A DNA stretch of 64,000 nucleotides from Calonectria ilicicola. Lineage: Eukaryota > Ascomycota > Sordariomycetes > Hypocreales > Nectriaceae. The stretch's first letter is position 1, and each line of letters starts with the position of its first letter. Position numbers and translations under genes: made by a program. Where the stretch lies: NCBI GenBank assembly GCA_020809705.1, contig CP085829.1, forward strand, positions 2,852,001-2,916,000, read 5' to 3'. Below the pieces are notes generated by a model. That model worked only from the letters and a program-made list of their open reading frames with translations, had not been told where the DNA came from and made no database searches. This document shows, one piece after another, positions 12,653-24,197 of this stretch.

Positions 12653-14036
12653 ATGGCGGGATCCGCCAAATACGCTCTTCCCGAGCACTGGACGGAACTC
12701 AGCGCCGCGAGGGTGCATAGAAAGCGATGCGCGGACCAAGTGGACGCGATAAAGAGAAGATGTGCCACTGAATGCCGGAAAGAGCATGTTACAGATTGTG
12801 CAGAATGCTTCTCAGAAACACTGGACAAGATGCGCGCGCGGTATTGCGATGGCCAAGACCGGGAGTGGTTCTCGCAGCGACGAGCATTTCTCGACGAGCT
12901 TGATATGCTGTTTACAGATGCGAAGGATCACAAACATGACCTGAAATCAATCGAAGACCATATTGAGATGGAAAAAGAGGCGTGGTATAGATGGGTCCTA
13001 CGGACATATCCAGAGTTCTTGACGGCTGGCCATAGCAGCGTGGATCAGGAGGAACTGAGGGGCATGCTGGACGACCCAGATAGGTCACGAGAGGAACTTA
13101 TCGAGAGGGTCTGGGAAGGCGTTGGTAGACCGGCTGGGTGGTACTCGGACGTGGACATGTTGGCCGACAAAATTACTGGGCCACCGTCGGAACTGAAGAA
13201 GCTCTACATCAATCTCCTCTTCAAGGATCCGGCTACGGGAGAGGTGATGGGGCTCGCGCAAAAGTATCTCGACGCATACAAATCAAGCGATCACATGCCT
13301 CTAGAGGAAGTCATCAATCAGATTGTCCAGGACCACCGGGCAAGCGTGAACACGCAGCCACAACGAGACGGCCACAAGGCACGCCTGGACGAGCTGCGCA
13401 GAGCTAAGATGGCGATTGAGCAGAACAAGAAGCAGACTAAGGGTCACTCGCAAACTGGTCAAACGCCTGTAGCCGCGGAAGAGCTGTACCACCTCCCGCC
13501 TTGTGCGGTGTGCCACCACATGGTGGAGCCAAAAGATATTTTTTCATGTTCACTTTGCCAAGTCATTACGCAAATCGGAGGCCGCAAGAAGCTGACTGTG
13601 TATTGCTCGGCTGAGTGCTATCATCGAGGACAGGTATGTGGCTTTTCTTCTACTTTTCTTTTTCTCTTTTGATGAGAGGAAAATGTGAAATTTGTATTCT
13701 TGTGAGCTAACAAACAGGCAGGATGAACATGTTGAAAAGGACCACGACTGTGAAGCTGGAGAAAAGTGTGTACAGAACTTTGACGATGATGTGATGATGG
13801 AGGATGCGACGCCACAGACGGTCATCTGCAACGATTGTGTGGGTCAGAAGCAGTCTACCATTTACTGTTCTGAGAGATGTGCCAGACAAAACCTGGCTCG
13901 ACACCGGGATTGGAAGCACGGGGCTAATAACACGCGGACGGAGGAGATCAGGACATTGGTGTCGCCGTTGTGGGAGTTTGTGGAGAGGACGCTTAAGGAG
14001 GGAAACCCTGGGGTTAAGTTTTCCCGTGCTGAGTAA
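12653..14036 (+). CDS. protein with two MYND-type zinc fingers
   Basis: Two exons, 12653-13633 and 13722-14036, joined by an 88 nt intron (GTATGT, GAGCTAAC, GCAG), giving 431 aa; using the upstream CAG acceptor would hit a stop at once. Residues 1-280 are a charged helical region with Cys residues near 26-65 but no domain I recognise. The first MYND-like finger uses C284, C287, C299, C302, C318, C322, H330 and C337. A second one uses C363, C366, C376, C380, H388 and H393. MYND fingers generally mediate protein-protein contacts, often with proline-rich partners. The intron falls within the first finger. No SET or other enzymatic domain is visible, so a specific function is not assigned. The stop lies 266 bp from the piggyBac terminal repeat. 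Confidence 0.85.
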
Positions 14037-14298
14037 ATGATATGAAGAGGAGGGGGGGGGATGAGGACTCTTGTATTTGTATGTAGAATGGTAATGAATG
14101 AATATCTGGGATGGGATGGTATGTAGCTGTGAACTGAAGCCATACATACATACAGCTATCAACAACAATACCAACAACAAACCAAGGGCCCACTTGATGT
14201 TTGGACAATGGGCACAGTCTAATGCAAGGAAGTGCACTATCGTGTTGAATGCGTGCAAGTGGAGCAACTACCCGTGGCAACTAACAAAGCCTATCCCT

Positions 14299-14319
14299 TT
14301 AACTGCGTTAGCCCTCCAC
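14299..14319 (+). repeat. piggyBac left TTAA and terminal inverted repeat
   Basis: TTAA at 14299-14302 is followed by the 17 bp terminal repeat at 14303-14319. It is the reverse complement of 28337-28353 with no mismatch. The inverted match also runs outward through TTAA for six further bases (ATCCCT). Confidence 0.93.
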
Positions 14320-14385
14320 TTGGGTCACGGGCAGGGGTGTATTGCCAATCAAAGTGCTCTAAATTGAAGGTACATCAATTGCCTG

Positions 14386-15050
14386 CTAAATTGGGTGATG
14401 CCAGAAGTCCCAGCAACGGTCGGATCCACATAACGCTACCTCACACTCTTGACAGCGGTATCGTGACTGCAGCGCCCGGCTGTTTCCACTGACTGTTGAT
14501 AATGGCCTCCTTTTTTTGTGAGGCCTCGGCTGACCTAGATGATATCCCTAATAAGTTAAGCACTTAGATTTTCCTTTTTGGATAAGAATATGCTGTGAAA
14601 TAGGTGTAAATTCATCTCTAATCCAAATCTGCTTCCTAGTTTGAACTTCTGGATTGTATTTTTGAATGAGGTTATTCTAAATGTACTAGCGCTAATCTAC
14701 TAGCTATGTAAATATCTTCTAATTGGGCTACCCTAGCTTTTGCACAGTAAAGGGGTTATTGAGACCTATTTCTAAAAGGAAGTCCTAGGCAAGGACCTTC
14801 TAACCGCCCCTCCGAATATAGCGGCTAGGGCTCTAATACAACTGTATTTAATTATCTCAATTAATAGTATTTATTTTATTATTATAGCTACTAGCCACAG
14901 CTAGGATAGAAATCAGCTTAATAGGCTTAGTACTAAAAAAATGCTATATTGGCCATACTAACAGTTTTGCTGTTATTGGCTTTTTTCACTAACAATCAAT
15001 CTTTTCATCACCTTTAAATACAATTAACAATATTAATATAAGGGCATTGT
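14386..15050 (-). pseudogene. piggyBac transposase, 3' part (C-terminus)
   Basis: Minus-strand coding remnant from the retrotransposon junction to the stop at 14386-14388. Visible landmarks are a degraded DDE tail with AVASSYNN and INTIN where the family has the YN-x-GVD segment, and then SPSRYIRRGG-KVLA and FLLEIGLNN. The Cys-rich end reads YRCQECEVALCGSDRCWDFW. The Cys-rich C-terminus is typical of piggyBac-type transposases and probably binds the element ends. Several stop codons interrupt it, mostly explainable by G-to-A change of Trp or Gln codons. It joins in frame with 27022-28222 once the Gypsy insertion and one ATTGT copy are removed. Confidence 0.85.
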
Positions 15051-15262
15051 TGTCACAGGCTGAAGCCTGGCAGAGGATTACGGCTATGCCGTATCCACCT
15101 AGATTAAGCTTCATGACTATGTTGGTAGCGAGGGCATACTAAGGTATATATAATCAGAAGAATATATTCTTTTGATTGTCTTTTTCTTCTTTCTTCTTAG
15201 CTTTAGATAAACTAATATAAAGCACCCTTTAAATTAAATAAACCTAGAACTAGCCCTTTATA
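15051..15262 (+). repeat. left LTR of outer Gypsy element
   Basis: Begins TGTCACAGGCTGAAGCC and ends CCCTTTATA. It aligns without gaps to 26805-27016, with differences nearly all transitions. Its outer (5') half is close to unmutated while its inner half carries both C-to-T and G-to-A changes. Confidence 0.9.
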
Positions 15263-17049
15263 TATTTAAAGTTTAATTAATTTTAATATGAATTATTAAT
15301 TAAGATATTTATAGGTATAATAGTAGATTAAGAATCTAGTAGCTTAGTGCTGGATAAGGCAATCTAATAATAATTAGTGTAGTTTATATAGTAAGGATTA
15401 AGTGTGGCTTTAGCCTTAATTTAGGAGTAGATTGTATAGTTAAGAGCCTAATAGGGTAATATAGTAGGAAGATTAATAATATTATAGGATTACTTTAATA
15501 AGAGCCTAAGGGCTTTAGTTAAAGTAAGATTATTGGGTTTAATTGGGCTAGATATAGATATCCTTTAATAGTCCTTTTTAAAGTAGAAGCTGCTTTTAAA
15601 TCTATTAAAGTTTTTAGATGATTGTTATAAGTATCTAATATAATTATAGTAAATAAGAGATAAGTTAGAGCTAGATACTTACTTTTATATATTTAATAGA
15701 GAGCTCTAGTACTTAATCAATTTATATTTAGTAGTAGGATCTTAGAAGGTAGTAGCTACCTTCTATACTACTAGAGGACCTGGAGATTATTATAATCCTA
15801 TAGACTTTATATATTATTTAAATTATATATATAAGAATATTAATTTATAGGTGTATATAGTAATATCCTTATAAACTTTTTAATAAGATAAGAATATCTC
15901 TTTTATAAGCTTTTTATTTAAATTTAAATAAATTATAATAGATATAGAAGGCTTTTAGTAAGCTAATTAAGCTAAGATTACCTTTTTAGAAAGTATACTA
16001 AATTTATAATTGTAATATAATTTGATTATAGTAGATCTACTATATAATTATATAGGCTAGCTAGCTTAAGTATAGGATATAGCTTAGAAGCTAGAGAAAC
16101 TTAAGAAGCTAAGGAAAAAGGAACTTATTATTAATTAAAGGTAAGATTATATTTCTTAGGTTCTTAAAGTAACCAAGGATTATAAAAATAATATACTAAT
16201 AATAAGTAAGATAATTACTAAGAAATCAACTTTTTATAAATAATTTATTAATAATTAAAATTAAGATATATAATATTACTTTAATTATAAAAGCTTTAAT
16301 TACTTAAAGGCCTTTTACCTAATTTATTAACTAATAATTTAATAATCTTAAATAAAAAAAGCTAAGCAGGCTAATAATGCTAATTTTATAAAGTTAGATT
16401 TATTTACTAATAAGAGTAAAGACTTAAAAAATAAAAAGCTTTAATATAAAGTTAAATATTAGAGCTATTTAAGAAAGATTTTTAAAAGTAGATAAAATAA
16501 AAGCTTATAATAATTAATAGATTAGCTTTAATTAAAGTAAGAATTAATAATTAATTTATTTAAATTTTTATTAATATAAGCTATAATACTTTTACTTTTA
16601 TAAGTAAAGATCTAGCTAATTAGCTAGCCCTTCTATATATTAAGAAGAAACTATAATAGCTTAATAGCTTTACTAAGTTTAAAAAAGAACTTATACCTTT
16701 AGGATTATAGTATTAATTCTTAAGATAGAAGATTATAAGTAAAGGCTATATGCTTATATTATAAAAAACTTAAAAGAGAATTTATTCCTAGGTAAGCCTT
16801 AATTAAAAGTAAATAAGGTTATTTATAATATAGTAAAGGAGTATATTATTTATAAGGTAGCTAGAATTAAGCTATAGCTTATTAATAAAGAAAAACCCTA
16901 AAGGTTTATTAAATATAGGCAACTTATTATATTATAGCTATAACTTTTATAGCTAAATATCGCCACTTATATAGGATATATAGTCTAGTAGTATTATTAA
17001 TATAATCTATTAGTTTAAAAGATATTAAAAAAGCCCTTTAATAGAAGGT

Positions 17050-18404
17050 TAAGGAAGACCTAAAGAGATAGATTTTAATTATATTATTTAATAAATTTAA
17101 AGAATTATTTTTAATAATAAAAATAATTAAATTACTACTATATTAACTAAATATTAATTATAAAATTAATTTATAATAAAATAAATTTAAAAATAAACTA
17201 TTATTCTTTTAAAAACCTTTATATAATATATTTAAGAAAAAATTATTAATTCTTAAAAAACTTTTAAAAATCTATTAAATAAAAGATTTATTTAAGCTAA
17301 TAACTTAATTATTAATACTTTAATATTATTTATTAGGAAGCCTAGAGGAGGATTATACTTTTATTATAATTATTATATACTTAATACTATTATATAATAA
17401 GATTAATATCTTCTTCCCCTAATTATAAAGATATTACAAAACCTATCCAAGGCTAAGTAATTTATTAAGCTAGATATAATTACTACCTTCTATAAGATCT
17501 AAATAATTAAAAAGTATAAAGTTAAAATTACCTTCTAGACCTAGTTTAGGCTATATAAATAGCTAGTATGCCCATTTAGCCTAAATAATATACCTATTAT
17601 ATTCTAGAGGTATATAAATAAAATATTATAAGACTTTCTAAATGATTTTACTATAGCCTATTTAGATAATATATTAATTTATTTTAGTAATTTAAAGAAA
17701 GATCATCTAGTAAAGATATAGAAAATACTCTATACCTTAACTACTACTAGATTATATCTAGATCTAAAGAAATATAAGTTTATAGTTTAAGAGGTAAAAT
17801 ATTTAGGATTTATTATATAGATTAGGAAGAAAGTATTTTATAATTTAAAAAATAATAAGTAATTTATAAATAAAAAATACCTTAAATAATAAAAAGTATA
17901 TAAAGTTTTTAGGTTTTATAAATTATTATTAGATCTTTATATTAAACTTTATAAAAATATTAATCCTTTTAATAATATTAATTTAAAAAGGATTACCTTT
18001 AAATAAGGATTTAGTAAAAAAGTAACTTTCTAGGAATTTAAGTATAGATTTTATAAAGTTCTTATATTATAATAATAAGATTTAGATAAATTAATATTCT
18101 TTAAGGCTAATTACTTAGATAATATATTAGAAGGAGTTCTAGCTTAAAAAGATAAACAAGGCCACTATTAACCAATTACCTTTCACTTACAATAGCTAAG
18201 CCTAGCAAAATATAACTACCTAATTTATAATAAGAAGATATTAATGATTATATATTGCCTAGATACTTAAAGAGCAGAACTACACAGCTATAGCCCATTT
18301 ACTATTATTATAAATCATAAGAACCTAACATACTTTATAAAATATTAATATCTTATAAAATAATAAAATTATTAAGCAGGATAATTATTAGAATACAATT
18401 TCTA
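17050..18404 (+). pseudogene. outer Gypsy pol, reverse transcriptase and RNase H part
   Basis: Decayed plus-strand pol. Landmarks after allowing for RIP stops are an LSKAK-FIKLDIITTFYKI run near 17440-17500, and the catalytic YxDD box as AYLDNILIYF at about 17652-17685 (DD read as DN). Next come KKYKFIV-EVKYLGFII near 17770-17815 and the RNase H/tether segments near 18210-18340 (NHKNLTYF). The frame breaks at 18404 and resumes at 24198 (NF-LKY-PSNKIVILNMLSHREQD), precisely where the inner element was inserted. The region 15263-17050 presumably held gag and protease, but I cannot define them. Confidence 0.82.
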
Positions 18405-18619
18405 TGTAATGAACTGGATTTACAACTGGGGTGAAGCACGAATAGGACCATAATAGATCTCTGTTCTTATTATTAAGATTTTAACTTAATAAACTGTAGA
18501 ACTGTTCGCCTATACTTATTATATAATACTGTTGTAGGTGTCCTTGCTTTATAGTGTCTTGTGTTAGTATATATTTGGTATGTGTGCTTGATTGATTCTT
18601 TTGGTTTTATATTTTTATA
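18405..18619 (-). repeat. inner Gypsy LTR, left copy (3' LTR)
   Basis: Matches 23978-24192 over 215 bp without length difference. Relative to the other copy it shows T in place of C almost throughout while keeping its G residues. Confidence 0.9.
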
Positions 18620-19599
18620 ATTATTCTTTTTTTTAGAGGCTTATTCTTAAGCTTTAAAAGGATTTAGTAAAAGTAATATTATTTTTATACTTTATTGTTT
18701 TATTTTTTATATATTCTTTTAATCTACTTATAATACTTATATATTAAAATTATTATATTTTTAAGATAAGTTTTAAATTCTTATATATTATATTTTATAA
18801 ATTATTTAATTTACTTAATTTAGTATAATATTTTATTATTATTACTTTTATATATAATAATTTTCTTAATTTTTTATTTATTCTTTTTTTAGCTAGCTTT
18901 AGTAGATAGATAGTAGTACTATCTTTAGTACCTTCTTAAGGTTTAAGTAAGAAAATTAAGAAAATATTATATATCTATTAGTATTACTTAAGTAGATATA
19001 TTTTATAAGCTTATTATTCTATTCTTTTAGTAATAGCAATCTTAATAAACTTAAATATAAGCTTTTTATATTTAAATCTAAAGTTCTTTATAAATAAATT
19101 AATAATCTATTTTTTTTATATTTTATAATAATATACCTTTTATTATAATACTTAATCTATATTTTTATAACTTTCTACTAATATTATTAAGTTTAAGTAT
19201 ATATATAATTTAAAATTTTAATATACTTTTATATATCTTATATATAAGTCTTTAAGTACTCTAGAGTATACTTAATTATTTTAGAATAATAGCTATATAA
19301 TACTTATATTAGTAATACTTTAATAATACTATATTAATTATTATTATAAATAAATTTATTTTTAAGAAATTATATTATCTATCTTTTTAAGATTTCTCTT
19401 ATAAATAATCTTAAGTATCTCTCTAAGGTCTAATATATTTATTTAATTTACTTATTAATTTAAAGATAGTAGATAGTAGATAATTATTTGATTATTATTT
19501 ATTCTTTTATTAATTCTTCCTAAAACTAGCTTATAAATAATTTATTTTAATTATTTATAATACTTTTTAATATTTTATATTAATATTTTATATATTTAT

Positions 19600-21700
19600 A
19601 TAATATTTATATTATTTAAGTAATAATAAGTATTTTCTTTATAAGTATAAATATAATAAATTTTATTATATAATAAATAATTATAAAAATAATATTATAT
19701 TCTTCTTTATTATTATAAATATTTTAAAATAACCTTATAATAAAATCTATATTAATTTCTTAAAAGAGATATACTAGTAATAATAAAGACTATAGCTTTT
19801 TATATAATCTATAATATAAGGTTTATATACCTTAATATATCTAATATCTTAAAATATAATTATATATATTCTTTATAATTCCTTTTTAATAGAATTTTCT
19901 TTTAATAAATTTAATTATCTTAGTAACTTTTATATACTTTACCCTTAAATTATTATAATATTTATAAAATATCTTCATTCTTAATATATACTATATTAAA
20001 ATAATTAATCTTCCTTTATAAAAAAGTATATTATTTTTATCTAAGTAATATACCTTTATATCTTTAACACCCTATTTAACCTTCTATACCTACTATTAAT
20101 AGAAAAAATCTTTAATTTATAATTCTTAAATTAATTCTTTTAATTATATAAATAATTAAGTAAGAAATACTATTTTACTTTTTATAAGCTCTTTTATAAT
20201 AGGATATAGAATAAGTTATTCTAGATCAATTACTCTAGCTCCTAATAGATTCTTATAATTAAAGTATATAACCTCTTTTTATTAAGTGTTCTTCTTTATG
20301 GTAATATTATTAGCCTTTTATTATTATATAATTAAAAAGATTATAACTATATTTTACTAATCTAATGATCTAATAGCCTACTTCTAACTTAAGAGGAGGG
20401 AATTCTTACTTATTATCTAATATATAAGTATATTACTTTTAAGATTAGTATAAATAACTTATATATAAATACTAATAATTTTAATTTTATTTTTTATATT
20501 AATAATTATATATTATATATTTAATAATAATTTCTTTATTAATTAAAGCTTTTTTATAAATATAAAGAATATATCTTTATATATAATTTCCTCTTCTATA
20601 TAATCTAATTATCTTAATAAACCATCTACTAAATTAAGCTTCCTTAGCCTATATTTAAGATTAAAATTGAATAAGAATAGTCTATAAACCTATCTTATAA
20701 ATCTTCCTTTAAAGTTCTTTATTAAAGCCTTAATAATACCTTTAAAAGTAAAATAATCTATTAATACTATAAACTTCTTTAATAGCCCTAATAGATAGTA
20801 ACTCTAATACTTTAAGCTTTTAATAATTATAAATAGCTCTTACTATTTAATTTTTTAATATTATTTAATATTAAAGAGCTTTTTAATTAATAGATTATTA
20901 AATATTATTAATCTTCTATAAGTTATAATAAAATCTTTAAAATAGCTTTAGTAAATATATCTATCTTAATATAGGCTTTTAAAATTAGATCCTAATATTG
21001 TAAGATGGTTACTAAATAGAAGGCTATTTTTAATTCCTAGAATATATCTTCTTCAATCTTGATCTAAGTAAGGTCTCTAATCTTATAATTATTCTTATTT
21101 TCTTTAAATAGCTTTATTAAAGGTTCTATTATTTTAAAGTATTTAAAGATAAACTTTTAATAAAAGTTATAAAAATTAAAAAATATTTATATATTCTTAT
21201 ATAATATTAATTTCTTTTATTTAATAATAGATTAAATTTATATAAAATCTATCTTAATATCTTTTTAAGTAATTATATATTTTAAGAATTCTATTTTTTA
21301 TTAATAAAAGATATATTTAAAGAATTTAATATATAATTAAAAATTATATAATTATCTAAAAACCTTCTTAATATCCTTAATATATTATTCTTTTATTTTA
21401 AAATAAATAATAATATTATTTAAATATATAATATAATAGATATTTAAAAATCTTATAAGCATATAGTAAATATATATTTAAAAAGTAACTAAAGTATTAA
21501 TTAACTTAAATAGTATAATTATATACTTAAAGTAATTATATTAAATTCTAAAAGTAATCTTCTATTTATTATTCTCTTTAATTTTAATATAATAATATAT
21601 ATTATAAATATTAATTTTAATAATCTATTTTACTCTTACTAATCTATTTAAAAGATTATTAATAAGTAAAAGTAGATATTAATTTTTAATAATAATTATA
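19600..21700 (-). pseudogene. inner Gypsy pol remnant (reverse transcriptase to integrase)
   Basis: On the minus strand, going 5' to 3', the catalytic box reads YLNNIIIYF at about 21425-21395 (YLDD-type with Asp changed to Asn). It is followed by the KEYIKDIKKVFR segment and the RNase H and tether region. Near 20700-20600 a recognisable segment NFKGRFIR-VYRLFLFNF is followed by YRLRKLNLVDGLLR. The integrase core remnant with EINIDFIIRL and EYNIIFIII lies around 19800-19650. Many in-frame stops make it non-functional. Boundaries are approximate; gag is expected toward 23.9 kb but was not resolved. Confidence 0.75.
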
Positions 21701-23977
21701 TTAAAACCTTTATAATCTATATATAAATATATAATATTATCTTTCTTTAATATAAATAATATTAATATATTAATAATATTAATTAATAATTATATCTTAC
21801 TACTAATAATATTATTTACTATATATATTTATAATATATAATATTATTTAATATTTAGTAAATATAATAGACCATATAGAGACTCTTTGCCTTCCATAAT
21901 ATTAATAAAATACTCTATACCTTTAAAAAATAATAACTTTATTATCTCTACTTTATTAAATATATACTATTTTAATTATAATTTTAAAAATAATATACTA
22001 ATATTATTATTAATAGCTTTATTTTCTAAAGCTTTAATTAACTCTTTCTTTAATAATTATATATTAATAATATAAAATATATAAACTTTTTTATTATTTT
22101 TTATTAATTTTTTTATAATATTTTTAGATTTTATAAAAAAAATAGGTTTATATATTTAATAATAATTATATATATTAATTATAATACCTTCTCTATTTAT
22201 AGAACTATTTAAAAAAAGTAGATTATTAATATTTTTTAGATATTATATTTTAATAAATACTTTTTAGATCTTCTAGAGTATTCCCTAATAATTAATTAAG
22301 AATAAAGTCAACTAATATACCTTATATAAGGCTAATGTAATTCTATTATAGCTTTCTAATATAGGCATAACTATATCTAAAGCTAGCTTTAAACCTAATC
22401 TTTACATTAGTTATTAGCTAATAAGATCTACCTATATATAGGTATCTATATCTACCTAAACTTCTTCTTCCTTATAAATATTAAATATTAATATTCTTCT
22501 TTAAATAATTTATTCTAAAGGTAGAAGTTTCTTATATATAGTAACTTTATATATTAAGCTTATACTTACTTATTTTTTAATAAATCTATTTTAGTAAAAT
22601 TATTATTAATAATCTAAATTTTAATAATTTTAAAAAATATATTATTTTTTTATTATAATAAATAATAAAAAAAATATAATCTTCCTTATTATAAATATAA
22701 TAAATTAAAAATTAAATATAATTAAAATTAATAACTTTCTTTATATTACTAAAAGTAATAGAAGAAATAGATTTAATATTATCTTTTAAAAAGATTAATC
22801 TAGGTATACCTTCTTAGCTTTTATCTCTACCTTAGCCTCTACCTTAGCCTTTATAACTATTAAAATATTACTTCTAAAAGCCTTCTTACTAATTAAAAAA
22901 TAATCTTTTAATATTATTACTCTTTTATACTTCTTAATTATTTTAATAAAAATAAATTTAAAATTATTTAATTTTATTAATTATCTTATAAAACTTTTTA
23001 AACTTTACTTTTTATTTTAATATTTTTATTTTTAATTTAAATTATAATCTAAAATAATATTAATAAATTAAGATAATATTATCTTTTAAATCTTTAGTAC
23101 TTAATATAATATATAAGACTATCTATATAATAAAATATTATTATAGTATATAATTCTTCTTCTACTTTAAAAATAATAACTTATTATAAAGCTAATACTT
23201 ATATAGATCTAGATCAATATATATCTTATATATAAAGATAAGAAAATCTTCTTATAAAGAGTTTTAGTTAATAAGCCTTCTAATATAATTATATTATTAT
23301 ATTTATAAAGGGTATAAGAACTTAATTATAGCCTACTTTATATACTATATAGTAGAACTACCTAGCCATAAGCTATTACTAACTTTAATAATATAGATCT
23401 AATTATTAATTTAAATATTTAATATATTTTTATTAAGCCTTTTATAATTATATAATAAAGATTTTTTATAATTCTTCTTTAAATCTATATTAAGCTATAT
23501 AGCCAACTAATATAGTATATCTATCTAAAATTACTATTACTAAGCTTAAAATTACTATTACTATATTTAAAATTATTTCTATTATTAAATTATTATAATT
23601 ATAAAATCTTTTATAAATATTATAATTTCCTTTATATTATATAAAATTTATATTATAAATAATAATAATATTTACTTTTTAATATTCTTTAAATCTTAAA
23701 ATTCTTACTTTTTTAATTTTATAATTAAAATACTTTTAAAAATTAAAATAAAAAATATATTTAAATTCTCTAAAACTTTACCCTTTTAAATAAACTCTTT
23801 TTAAAATTTCTATTTATACTTTTAATTATATATAACCTATATTTATAATTCTTATTTATTATAATAAGTTCTTATTAACTTAAAAAATAATAATATAATA
23901 TTAATCCTTCCTAAGCTTCTAATAACTCTATCTATTATATAATATATTAATCTCCTAAAAAAAAAAAATTAAAAAAT

Positions 23978-24192
23978 TATAATAAACTAAATTCATAACT
24001 AAAATAAAGCACAAATAGGATCACAATAAACCTTTATTCTTATTATTAAGACTTTAACTTAACAAACTATAGAACCATTCACCTACACTCACTATATAAT
24101 ACTATTATAGATGTCCTTGCCTTATAATATCTTACGCTAATATACATTCAGTATACGTGCTTGATTGGTCCTCTTGGTCCTATATCTTTATA
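23978..24192 (-). repeat. inner Gypsy LTR, right copy (5' LTR)
   Basis: Partner of 18405-18619. Relative to that copy it shows A in place of G almost throughout while keeping its C residues. It is followed by the TTCTA duplication at 24193-24197. Confidence 0.9.
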
Positions 24193-24197
24193 TTCTA

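Larger units (their letters stand above)
18405..24192 (-). mobile_element. Ty3/Gypsy LTR retrotransposon (inner, minus strand), RIP-degraded
   Basis: A second element of 5788 bp with 215 bp direct LTRs (18405-18619, 23978-24192) and a perfect 5 bp duplication TTCTA (18400-18404, 24193-24197). Its pol reads on the minus strand, and a purine-rich tract lies beside the left LTR in minus orientation, consistent with a polypurine tract before the 3' LTR. It sits within the outer Gypsy pol, between RNase H and integrase. Removing it with one TTCTA rejoins the outer frame. Its LTRs are not alike the outer pair, so it is a different family, not a duplicate. Confidence 0.9.

Noticed and set aside
21887..22075. 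62-codon frame in the AT-rich block
   Set aside because: Ile/Asn/Leu/Phe-only composition from A+T-rich DNA, antisense to the inner Gypsy pol.
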